Shown: in pieces, positions 49,376 through 57,068 of the stretch
Layout of the letters: every line of letters starts with the position of its first letter
Numbering within the stretch: position 1 is the first letter of the stretch
Assembly: GCF_014212315.1 (NCBI RefSeq)
Contig: NZ_JACKXE010000001.1
Span: 3,596,001-3,660,000, forward strand
DNA length: 64,000 nucleotides
From: Nocardioides luti
Lineage (GTDB): Bacteria > Actinomycetota > Actinomycetes > Propionibacteriales > Nocardioidaceae
Reading direction: 5' to 3'
The notes under the pieces: generated by a model
What the model saw: the letters and a program-made list of their open reading frames with translations, nothing else
Databases searched by the model: none
What the model was told of the DNA's origin: nothing
Position numbers and translations under genes: made by a program

Positions 49376-50494
49376 TCAGCCCCAGACCTCGTCGGCCAGC
49401 TCGACGAGCAGCGCCAGCTTGGCCTTCTCCTGGTCGACCGAGAGCGAGTTGCCCTCGGAGGTCGAGGAGAAGCCACACTGCGGCGAGATGCAGACCTGGT
49501 CGAGGTCGATGTAGCGCGCGGCGTCGTCGAGGCGGGCCTTGAGGGTGTCCTTGGACTCCAGCTCGCCGTGCTTGGTCGTGACGATGCCGAGCACGACGAG
49601 CTTGCCCGGCGGCACGTGGCGCAGGGGCTCGAAGGTGCCGGAGCGCTCGTCGTCGTACTCCATGAAGAAGCCGTCGACGCCCAGCTCGTTGAAGAGCGCC
49701 TCGGCGACGAAGTCGTAGCCGCCCTCGGCCACCCACGAGTCGCGGAAGTTGCCGCGGCACATGTGGGTCGTGACGGTCAGCCCCTCCGGGCGCCCGTCGA
49801 GCGCTTCGTTGAGGTGCCGGATGTAGGCCTCGTGCAGGTGCTCGGAGTCCTCGCCCCGCTCGGCCATCGCCTTCCGCTGCTCGGGGTCGTTGAGGTAGGC
49901 CAGCGAGGTGTCGTCGAGCTGGAGGTAGGTGCAGCCGAGGTCGTGCACGCGGCGGACCTGCTCGCGGTACGCCGCGGTCAGGTCGGCCCAGAACTCCTCG
50001 GTGTCGACGTACACGTCGGGATCGATCGAGGCGGCGCCGCCGCGGTAGTGCACCATGCTCGGCGACGGGATCGTCAGCTTCGGGGTCACGCCGTCGGCGA
50101 CGTGGTCGCGCAGGAAGGCGAAGTCGTCGCCGAAGACCGTCTCGCCCAGCCCGATGCGCCCGTCGACGCGCAGCGCGGCCGGCGTGAAGTCGATCTCGCC
50201 GGCGGCGTTCTTGAAGTGCACGGCCAGGTTGTCCTGCGCCTTGCTGATGCCGTCGAGCGCGTAGATGAAGTCCATGTGCCACGAGGCCCGGCGGAACTCG
50301 CCGTCGGTCGCCGACCGCAGCCCGACCGAGCGCTGGAGCTCGACGACCTCGACGACCGCCGCGTCCTCCTGCCGGCGCAGCTCGGCCGCGTCGATGCGGC
50401 CGGCGGCCAGGTCCTCGCGGGCGCGCAGGAGCGACGGGGGTCGCAGCAGGCTGCCGACGTGGTCGGCACGGAAGGGGGGAGCGTCACGGAGCAC
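49376..50494 (-). CDS. MetE-like (YxjG family) methyltransferase
   Basis: The 372-residue protein matches the C-terminal catalytic half of cobalamin-independent methionine synthase, as in YxjG/YxjH. It begins RADHVGSLLRPPSLL; THMCRGN and SPQCGFSS supply the His/Cys zinc ligands; YLQLDDTSL is the substrate strand. It lacks the N-terminal MetE half, so its methyl donor may not be folate-bound. The GTG has GAGGAGG 5 nt upstream. It converges on the NmrA-like gene with a 25-bp gap. Confidence 0.88.
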   Translation of the reverse strand: MLRDAPPFRADHVGSLLRPPSLLRAREDLAAGRIDAAELRRQEDAAVVEVVELQRSVGLRSATDGEFRRASWHMDFIYALDGISKAQDNLAVHFKNAAGEIDFTPAALRVDGRIGLGETVFGDDFAFLRDHVADGVTPKLTIPSPSMVHYRGGAASIDPDVYVDTEEFWADLTAAYREQVRRVHDLGCTYLQLDDTSLAYLNDPEQRKAMAERGEDSEHLHEAYIRHLNEALDGRPEGLTVTTHMCRGNFRDSWVAEGGYDFVAEALFNELGVDGFFMEYDDERSGTFEPLRHVPPGKLVVLGIVTTKHGELESKDTLKARLDDAARYIDLDQVCISPQCGFSSTSEGNSLSVDQEKAKLALLVELADEVWG

Positions 50495-50604
50495 GGGTGC
50501 CTCCTCGATAGGTCGTCGTGGTCGTACCCGACTATGCCCCCCGGGTCCACGCACGCGGGTCGCGGATGCGCGAGCGCCCGGTCGCCGCCGGTTAGCGTGA
50601 CGCC

Positions 50605-51873
50605 ATGCCGACCGCGCCCGCGCCCGCCGCCGAGGTGCTGCGCGACCCGGGCTTCGCACGCTTCTGGACGGCCGAGACGGTCTCGGGCTTCGGCACCTAC
50701 GTCACCACGGTCGCCCTGCAGGTGCTGGTCGTCCTGACCCTCGACGGCAGCGCGGCCGACGTCGGGTTCGTGAGCGCTGCGCGCTGGCTGCCGTACGTCG
50801 TCCTCGGGCTCGTCGTGGGCGCGCTGGTCGACCGGCGGCGCCGGCAGCCGCTCCTCGTCGTCACCGACCTGGGGCGGGGGCTGCTCCTGTGCGCGATCCC
50901 GCTGCTCGCCTGGCTCGGGGGCCTGTCCGTGCCGGTGCTGATGGCGGTGATGGTCGCCTTCGGGACGCTCGCGCTCGTCAACGACGCCGCCACCCAGTCG
51001 TTCGTGCCCCGCCTGGTCCCGCGGGCCTCGTTGCTCGCCGCGAACGCCCGCCTCGACCAGAGCGACGCCGTGGCCCAGACGTCGGGACCGGCGATCGGCG
51101 GCGCGCTCGTGGGCCTGCTGGGCGCGCCGGTCGCCGTGCTCGTCGACGCGGCGTCGTACCTCCTCTCCGCGGCGCTCACCGCCTCGATCCGGGTCACCGA
51201 GACCGTCCGGGTCCCCACCGAGCCGCCGCACCTGCTGCGCGAGGTGCGCGCGGGGCTGAGGTGGGTCTACCGGCACCGGGTGCTGACGCCCTTCGCGCTC
51301 GGCACCCACGGGTGGTTCGTGTGCCACAGCGCGCTGACCACCGTCTACGTCACCTACGTGCTGCTCGGCCTCGACCTCGGCACGTTCCAGCTCGGGCTGA
51401 CCCTCGCCGCCGCCGGCGTGGGCGGCCTGGTCGGCAGTTTGGCCGCGACGCGGGTGGGCCTGCGCTGGGGCGTCGGGCGGACGGTGATCACCTCGTGGCT
51501 CCTCTCGCCGGTCGGCTGGGCCGTGATCGTGCTGGCGCCCGACCCCGGCCCGGGCAGCGCGGTGCCCACCGTGGCCGTGCTGATGGCCGGGCAGCTCGTG
51601 TGCGGTCTCGCGATGGGGCTCGAGAACGCGAACTCGATGGGCTACCGCCAGGCCGTCACCCCGGACGCGCTGCAGGGCCGGATGAACATCACGATGCGCT
51701 CGATCAACCGCGCGATGGTGGTCGTCGGCGCGCCACTGGGCGGGCTGCTGGGCGACGCCGTCGGCTACCGCCCGGTGATGCTCGGCGGGATCGTCGGGTT
51801 CGTGCTGCTGGCCGCGGGCCTCGCGCTGTCGCCGTACCGCCACGCGCGGCACGACGACGAGGCTCCGGCCTGA
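50605..51873 (+). CDS. MFS transporter (MFS_3/EntS-like)
   Basis: A 422-residue transporter with about 12 membrane segments. LRDPGFARFWTAETVSGFGT at the start, GALVDRRRRQPLLVVTDLGR (the loop 2-3 motif) and ANSMGYRQAVTPDALQGRMN match the macrolide/siderophore exporter-like MFS_3 group. Export is likely; the substrate is unknown. TAGCGT at 50593-50598 lies 6 nt before the ATG. The LanC-like gene follows 52 bp later and may be co-transcribed. Confidence 0.85.
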   Translation: MPTAPAPAAEVLRDPGFARFWTAETVSGFGTYVTTVALQVLVVLTLDGSAADVGFVSAARWLPYVVLGLVVGALVDRRRRQPLLVVTDLGRGLLLCAIPLLAWLGGLSVPVLMAVMVAFGTLALVNDAATQSFVPRLVPRASLLAANARLDQSDAVAQTSGPAIGGALVGLLGAPVAVLVDAASYLLSAALTASIRVTETVRVPTEPPHLLREVRAGLRWVYRHRVLTPFALGTHGWFVCHSALTTVYVTYVLLGLDLGTFQLGLTLAAAGVGGLVGSLAATRVGLRWGVGRTVITSWLLSPVGWAVIVLAPDPGPGSAVPTVAVLMAGQLVCGLAMGLENANSMGYRQAVTPDALQGRMNITMRSINRAMVVVGAPLGGLLGDAVGYRPVMLGGIVGFVLLAAGLALSPYRHARHDDEAPA

Positions 51874-51925
51874 CGCCTCCCTGCCTGATGCTGCCCGATC
51901 CGTGACGGTGGCATCATCGGTGGCC

Positions 51926-53374
51926 ATGAGCGAGCAGGACCCCGAGACGTACGCCGCCCACGGCGATGCCGCCTGGCGCTGGGTGCTCGACCAGGTGCGC
52001 TGGGACGACGGCCCGTGGATCCCCACGTCCGTGCCCGTCGCAGGGCCCGCCGGGTCGCGGACGCCGCCCACGCCGCCGTCGGCCCCGCTCGTGCCCCCGC
52101 CCGATCGCGACGGCATGCACAGCGGGATCGGCGGCCTGGCCCACGTCCTCGCCGAGGTCCGGCTGGCGCGTCCCTGGACCGAGGAGGAGACCGCGCTCGC
52201 CGACGGCATCGCCGCGCGGCTGCGCGCGGGGATCGGCGGCACGGAGGAGTACGACTACTTCGACGGGCTGGTCAGCACGATCGGCGCGCTGACGGCCCTG
52301 GGTGCCGCGGGCGTCGGCGACGCGGTCGCGCGGCTCGAGGTGCTGGCCACCCCGGACGGCTGGCCGCAGACCGCCGTGGTGCCGCCGCGGGCGACCCCGG
52401 ACGCCCGGATCAACGACGCCACGCTGGGCACCGCGGGGGTCCTCCTCGGAGCGCTGTGGGCACGACGGCACGGTGCGGGGGAGGACGCCGACGGGGCGGC
52501 GACGCGGCTGGCCGGCCACGCGGCGGAAGTGCTCCTGGCCGAGGCCGAGCCGGAGGGCACGGGCACTCGCTGGCGGTTCGTCCCGCGGCGGTTCCTCGTG
52601 GACGCCGCCCCGCCGACCGAGATGCCGAACTGGTCGCACGGGTTGGCCGGCGTCGCGGCGGCGCTCACGGTCGCGGGCCGCGAGCTCGACCGCGCCGACC
52701 TCGTCGACGCCGGGCGCCGCGGCGCCGAGCACCTGGTGACGCTGGGCGACCGGTCCGGTGGCGGGTTCGTCGTCCCGGTCCAGGTGCCGACCCCCGTGGA
52801 CGCGGACCGGGACCCGGTCACCTTCAGCTGGTGCCACGGACCGACCGGCACGTCGCTGCTCTTCGCCGCGCTGGAGGCGGCAGGAGTGGACCGGGTCGCG
52901 GACGAGTCCCCGGAGCAATGGCACGGCAGGTGCTGGTCGAGCGTGCGGACCTCGGGGATCCCCGCCCGGCTGCACCCCGGGTTCTGGGACAACGACGGAC
53001 GCTGCTGCGGCACCGCCGGGGTCGGCGACCTCGCGCTCGACAGCTGGCGGCGGACCGGGCGGGCCGAGGACCGCGACCTCGCCGTCCGGCTCGCCGACGC
53101 CCTGGTGGAGCGGGCCGAGTTCCACGGACCGCACGCGTGGTGGCGCTTCGTCGAGCACCGGGCCGAGCAGCCGCTGCTGCCGCCCGGGGTCGGCTGGTTG
53201 CAGGGGGCGGCCGGCATCGCGGCGTACCTCATCCGCGCGGGGCGGGTGCTCGGCGCCGTCGACGGCAGGAACGCACCCGCGGTCGCCCGGATGGACACCT
53301 GGTGGGCGGTGCCGGGCTACTCCGGCAGCGGCTCGGACGGCAGCGGGCCCAGCCCGGCGAACGCGTCGAGGTAG
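51926..53374 (+). CDS. LanC-like protein
   Basis: A 482-residue alpha/alpha-toroid protein. NWSHGLAGVAAAL (about 235), SWCHGPTGTSLLF (about 302), RCCGTAGVGDL (about 358) and GWLQGAAGIAAYLI (about 421) are the repeated G-x-x-G inner-helix motifs of lanthionine cyclases. Zinc ligands in true LanC are Cys, Cys-His; here the second site reads CCG in place of CHG. No LanB/LanM or precursor peptide gene is nearby, so this may be an orphan LanC-like protein. The last 20 residues overlap a convergent gene. Confidence 0.8.
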   Translation: MSEQDPETYAAHGDAAWRWVLDQVRWDDGPWIPTSVPVAGPAGSRTPPTPPSAPLVPPPDRDGMHSGIGGLAHVLAEVRLARPWTEEETALADGIAARLRAGIGGTEEYDYFDGLVSTIGALTALGAAGVGDAVARLEVLATPDGWPQTAVVPPRATPDARINDATLGTAGVLLGALWARRHGAGEDADGAATRLAGHAAEVLLAEAEPEGTGTRWRFVPRRFLVDAAPPTEMPNWSHGLAGVAAALTVAGRELDRADLVDAGRRGAEHLVTLGDRSGGGFVVPVQVPTPVDADRDPVTFSWCHGPTGTSLLFAALEAAGVDRVADESPEQWHGRCWSSVRTSGIPARLHPGFWDNDGRCCGTAGVGDLALDSWRRTGRAEDRDLAVRLADALVERAEFHGPHAWWRFVEHRAEQPLLPPGVGWLQGAAGIAAYLIRAGRVLGAVDGRNAPAVARMDTWWAVPGYSGSGSDGSGPSPANASR

Positions 53375-54006
53375 GGCGCGACGTCGCCGCGGACCGTCCA
53401 GTTCCGCAGCTGGGCGGCCGTACGCCGGCTGGTCAGCGCCCGGGCCAGGTCGAAGCCGCTCGCCCGCAGGAGCACGGCGGCGTCGGCGGCTGCCCCCGCC
53501 GAGCACCACGACCACGACGGCCGACCAGGCTGCGGCGACTCCTCGAGCGCCAGCGGCGGGAGGTCGGTGGCGGCGAGCGTCCGGCCCAGCCGCTCGGCCA
53601 TCCGCTCACGCACGATCACCAGCCCGTCGCTGGCCCGGCCGCCGGGCACCCCGAGGGCGCCGCGCAGGTCCTGCTCGTGGATGACGACGTCGTTGAGCGG
53701 CCGCGAGCCGTGCTCCTGCATCCAGGCCGGCAGCCGCTGCGCGACGTCCGCCCACTCGGCCAGCAGCTCGCGGGCGCTCCGGTCGGCGCGGGCCTCGACC
53801 TGCGCCCGCGTCCAGGCCTCGTGGTGGTCGTCGGGCTCGTCGCCCGCCAGGACATCGCTGCCCAGCCCGACGACGTGGGAGAGCAGGTCGCGCACCGTCC
53901 AGTCGGGGCAGGCCGGCACCCGCGTCGCCAGCTGCGCGTCGCCGAGCACCGCGACGAGGTCGGTGACGCGGTCGTGGGCCGCCTGCCAGGATGCGATCGG
54001 ATCCAT
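53317..54006 (-). CDS. Maleylpyruvate isomerase N-terminal domain protein
   Basis: A 229-residue member of the mycothiol-dependent isomerase/DinB-like superfamily. PACPDWTVRDLLSHVVGLGS near residue 32 and RPLNDVVIHEQDLRGALG near 101 provide the three His positions that hold metal in this four-helix bundle. Activity is unknown; many paralogues exist in actinobacteria. Its last 58 bp overlap the end of the LanC-like gene in the opposite direction. Confidence 0.78.
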   Translation of the reverse strand: MDPIASWQAAHDRVTDLVAVLGDAQLATRVPACPDWTVRDLLSHVVGLGSDVLAGDEPDDHHEAWTRAQVEARADRSARELLAEWADVAQRLPAWMQEHGSRPLNDVVIHEQDLRGALGVPGGRASDGLVIVRERMAERLGRTLAATDLPPLALEESPQPGRPSWSWCSAGAAADAAVLLRASGFDLARALTSRRTAAQLRNWTVRGDVAPYLDAFAGLGPLPSEPLPE

Positions 54007-54065
54007 GCTCCGCAGCGTTCCACATCGGCCCCAGCGAGCACCCCGACCGGTGCTTGACTGGGGGC

Positions 54066-54812
54066 ATGGAGCGACCCCTCACCGTCATCACCGGCGGCAC
54101 CCGCGGGATCGGGGCGGCGACCGCCCTGCGGCTCGCCGCGGACGGCCACGACCTGGTGCTCGGCCACGCGAGCAACGACGCGGCGGCCGAGGAGTGCCGG
54201 CTCGCGGTCGAGGAGGCGGGCGCGCACGCGGTCGTGGTGCGCGGCGACCTCACCGACCCCGCGGCGGTCGACCGCCTCTTCAGCGAGGCGGCACGCCACG
54301 GTCGGGTCACCGGCGTCGTCAACAACGCCGGCGCCACCCTGCACGTCGGCCCGCTCGCCGAGACCCCCGTCGACGTCGTCGCCCGCACCGTCGAGCTGAA
54401 CCTCACGGCGGCGCTGTACGTCGCGCGGGCCGCCGTACGCACCCTCGCGACGACGTACGGCGGCGCCGGCGGCGTCCTGGTGAACGTCAGCTCCGGGGCC
54501 GCGACGCTCGGGTCGCCGGGGGAGTACGTCCAGTACGCCGCGGCCAAGGCCGGCGTCGACGCGCTGACCGTCGGCCTGGCCCAGGAGGTCGCCGACGCGG
54601 GGGTCCGCGTCGTCGGGGTCGCGCCCGGCATGGTCCGCACCCGGATCCACGAGGACGCCGGCGACCCCGGCCGGCTCGAGCGCGTGGCGGCCCGGATCCC
54701 GCTGGGGAGGCCCGGCGAGCCCGGTGAGATCGCGGACGCGATCGCGTGGCTGATGAGCGACGCGGCGTCGTACGTCACGGGCAGCACGCTGCGGGTCGCC
54801 GGCGGCCGCTGA
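54066..54812 (+). CDS. SDR family oxidoreductase (FabG-like)
   Basis: A 248-residue classical SDR: VITGGTRGIGAATALRLA is the nucleotide loop, VVNNAGATL the NNAG motif, VNVSSGAATLGSPGEYVQYA with AAKAG gives Ser, Tyr and Lys, and PGMVRTRIHED follows. The end of the protein (SDAASYVTGSTLRVAGGR) is the standard SDR tetramer motif. Substrate unknown. It lies 87 bp before the carbamate kinase on the same strand, but that kinase has its own leaderless promoter pattern. Confidence 0.88.
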   Translation: MERPLTVITGGTRGIGAATALRLAADGHDLVLGHASNDAAAEECRLAVEEAGAHAVVVRGDLTDPAAVDRLFSEAARHGRVTGVVNNAGATLHVGPLAETPVDVVARTVELNLTAALYVARAAVRTLATTYGGAGGVLVNVSSGAATLGSPGEYVQYAAAKAGVDALTVGLAQEVADAGVRVVGVAPGMVRTRIHEDAGDPGRLERVAARIPLGRPGEPGEIADAIAWLMSDAASYVTGSTLRVAGGR

Positions 54813-54899
54813 CCGGTTGGCAACATGTGCCAGCAGTCCGGGCCGGAGTTGGTCGCGCGTGCCGGTGCCCGGCGGGTGGGCGGTCACTAGGTTCGACGC

Positions 54900-55874
54900 A
54901 TGAGGGTCCTGCTCGCGCTCGGCGGCAACGCCATGACGAACGCTGACGGGCGGGCCCGCGTCGAGGACCAGGTCGAGGCCGCCCGCATCGCGATGGAGGC
55001 CGTCGCAGCCCTGGTCGCCGAGGGCGTCGACGTCGTCATCACGCACGGCAACGGTCCTCAGGTCGGCAACCTCCTGGTCAAGAACGAGGTCGCCGCCGCC
55101 GTCGTGCCGCCGGTCCCGCTGGACTGGTGCGGCGCGCAGACCCAGGCGACCCTCGGGTTCGTCCTCATGAACGCGCTCGACGCCGCGCTCGGGCGGCGCG
55201 GCCTGGACCGGCGTACCGCCACCGTCGTCACCCGCACCCTCGTCGCCTGGGACGACCCCGGCTTCAGCCGCCCGACCAAGCCGATCGGGAGGTACCTCCC
55301 CGCCGACGAGGCGCGGCTCCTCGTCGAGCACGGCGAGACCTGGGAGGACCGCGGCGAGAAGGGCTGGCGCCGGGTGGTGGCCTCGCCCGAGCCGCTCGAG
55401 ATCGTGGACGCGCCCGCCATCGCCGCCCTCGTCGACGCCGGCTTCCTCGTGGTCGCGAACGGCGGCGGCGGGATCCCGGTCGTCGTCGACGCGGACGGCG
55501 TGCTGCACGGCGTCGAGGCCGTGATCGACAAGGACCTCAGCGCCGCCGTGCTCGCGCGCAGCGTCGGCGCCGACGTGCTGGTGATCGCCACGGACGTGCC
55601 GCAGGCCGTGCTCCGGTACGGCGCCCCCGACGCCGAGCCGCTCGGCCGCGTCGCCGTCGGACGGATGCGCGAGCTGGCCGCCGAGGGCCACTTCGCCAGC
55701 GGCTCGATGGGTCCCAAGGTCGACGCCGTCTGCCGCTTCGTCGAGCAGGGCGGCAGCCGCTCGGTCATCACCGACCTGGACTCGATCGTCGCCGCCGTCA
55801 CCGGCGACGGCACCGGAACCGTCGTCACCCCCGATCCGACCGGAACCGTCAGCCCCGATCCGACCGGTGGTTGA
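54900..55874 (+). CDS. arcC: Carbamate kinase
   Basis: The 324-residue kinase has LALGGNAM at the start, THGNGPQVGNLL near 42, ANGGGGIPVV near 186, and GSMGPKVDAV near 272, all standard for the family. It converts carbamoyl phosphate and ADP to ATP, CO2 and ammonia. It is the natural partner of the carbamoyltransferase operon 23 kb upstream. No arginine deiminase or ornithine carbamoyltransferase genes are near. The last residues (SPDPTGTVSPDPTGG-like) are low-complexity, and the stop codon lies inside a palindromic element. TAGGTT at 54888-54893 lies 6 nt before the ATG. Confidence 0.92.
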   Translation: MRVLLALGGNAMTNADGRARVEDQVEAARIAMEAVAALVAEGVDVVITHGNGPQVGNLLVKNEVAAAVVPPVPLDWCGAQTQATLGFVLMNALDAALGRRGLDRRTATVVTRTLVAWDDPGFSRPTKPIGRYLPADEARLLVEHGETWEDRGEKGWRRVVASPEPLEIVDAPAIAALVDAGFLVVANGGGGIPVVVDADGVLHGVEAVIDKDLSAAVLARSVGADVLVIATDVPQAVLRYGAPDAEPLGRVAVGRMRELAAEGHFASGSMGPKVDAVCRFVEQGGSRSVITDLDSIVAAVTGDGTGTVVTPDPTGTVSPDPTGG

Positions 55875-55905
55875 GGAGGTCGCGCAGCGACCGTCTCGAA
55901 ACCCC
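55866..55905. repeat. Palindromic element supplying a stop codon
   Basis: GGTGGTTGAGGAGGTCGCG, then CAGCGACC and GTCTCGAAACCCC, forms an imperfect hairpin of 40 bp. Its reverse complement matches the copy at 36373 over a core of about 20 identical bases. The TGA at 55872-55874 is the stop of carbamate kinase. It ends 20 bp before the next start codon. Confidence 0.82.
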
Positions 55906-55925
55906 GGACAGCCGAAAGGAACCCC

Positions 55926-57029
55926 ATGCCCAGCGCCATCGAAGTCCGCAAGGTCCCGATCCACTCCGTCGCCGACGCCTCCGAGCTCGCGACGCTCATC
56001 GACGACGGGGTGATGGCGGCCGACCGCGTCATCGCGATCATCGGCAAGACCGAGGGCAACGGCGGGGTGAACGACTACACCCGGATCATCTCCGACCGCG
56101 CCTTCCGCGAGGTGCTCGTCGAGAAGGGCGCCGACCCGGCGGCCGTCAAGCAGATCCCGATCGTCTGGTCCGGCGGCACCGACGGGGTGATCAGCCCCCA
56201 CGCCACGATCTTCGCGACGGTGCCGGACGGCGACGTCGAGCCCAGCGACGAGCCGCGCCTGACCGTCGGGTTCGCGATGAGCGAGCAGCTGCTCCCCGAG
56301 GACATCGGCCGGGTCGCCATGGTCGCCAAGGTCGCCGACGCGGTGAAGGTCGCGATGGAGAAGGCCGGCATCACCGACCCGGCGGACGTGCACTACGTGC
56401 AGACCAAGACCCCGCTGCTGACCGTGCACACGATCCGCGACGCCAAGTCGCGCGGCAAGACCGTGTGGACCGAGCACACCCACGAGTCGATGGACCTCTC
56501 CAACGGCACGACCGCGCTCGGCATCGCCGTCGCGCTGGGCGAGATCGAGATGCCGACCGACGCCGACGTCATGCACAACCGCGGCCTGTTCTCGGCGGTC
56601 GCGTCGTGCTCGTCCGGCGTGGAGCTCGACGTCGCGCAGGTCGTCGTGGTCGGCAACGCCGCCGGCGTCGGCGGCCGCTACCGGATCGGTCACTCGGTGA
56701 TGAAGGACGCGCTCGACGCCGACGGCATCTGGGCGGCCATCAAGGACGCCGGGCTCGAGCTGCCCGACCGCCCGCACCCCTCCGACCTCGACGGCCGGCT
56801 GGTCAACGTGTTCCTCAAGTGCGAGGTCTCCCAGGACGGCGTCGTCCGCGGTCGCCGCAACGCGATGCTCGACGACTCCGACGTGCACTGGCACCGCCAG
56901 ATCAAGTCCGCGGTCGGCGGCGTGACCGCCGCCGTCACCGGCGACCCGGCCGTCTTCGTCTCGGTCTCGGCCGCCCACCAGGGCCCCGACGGCGGCGGCC
57001 CGGTCGCCGCGATCGTCGACCTGGGCTGA
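55926..57029 (+). CDS. Ring-opening amidohydrolase (barbiturase / cyanuric acid hydrolase family)
   Basis: The 367-residue protein has the three-fold repeat of this rare family. Each repeat gives one Lys and one Ser: Lys41 (IGKTEGNG) with Ser82 (VWSGGTDG), Lys161 (VQTKTP) with Ser229/230 (SCSSGVELD), and Lys327 (RQIKSAVGG) with Ser346/348 (SVSAAHQGP). It opens a cyclic imide ring: barbiturate to ureidomalonate or cyanuric acid to carboxybiuret. Which one cannot be told from motifs. With a uracil-type permease and molybdenum hydroxylase in the same region I favour barbiturate. GAAAGGA precedes the ATG. Confidence 0.88.
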   Translation: MPSAIEVRKVPIHSVADASELATLIDDGVMAADRVIAIIGKTEGNGGVNDYTRIISDRAFREVLVEKGADPAAVKQIPIVWSGGTDGVISPHATIFATVPDGDVEPSDEPRLTVGFAMSEQLLPEDIGRVAMVAKVADAVKVAMEKAGITDPADVHYVQTKTPLLTVHTIRDAKSRGKTVWTEHTHESMDLSNGTTALGIAVALGEIEMPTDADVMHNRGLFSAVASCSSGVELDVAQVVVVGNAAGVGGRYRIGHSVMKDALDADGIWAAIKDAGLELPDRPHPSDLDGRLVNVFLKCEVSQDGVVRGRRNAMLDDSDVHWHRQIKSAVGGVTAAVTGDPAVFVSVSAAHQGPDGGGPVAAIVDLG

Positions 57030-57068
57030 GGGCCTGCGGCAGGCCCGTCAGCGCCTAGGCTGGCGGGC

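Noticed and set aside
51926..53374. A lanthipeptide biosynthesis cluster
   Set aside because: Only a LanC-like gene is present; there is no precursor, dehydratase or peptidase-transporter.
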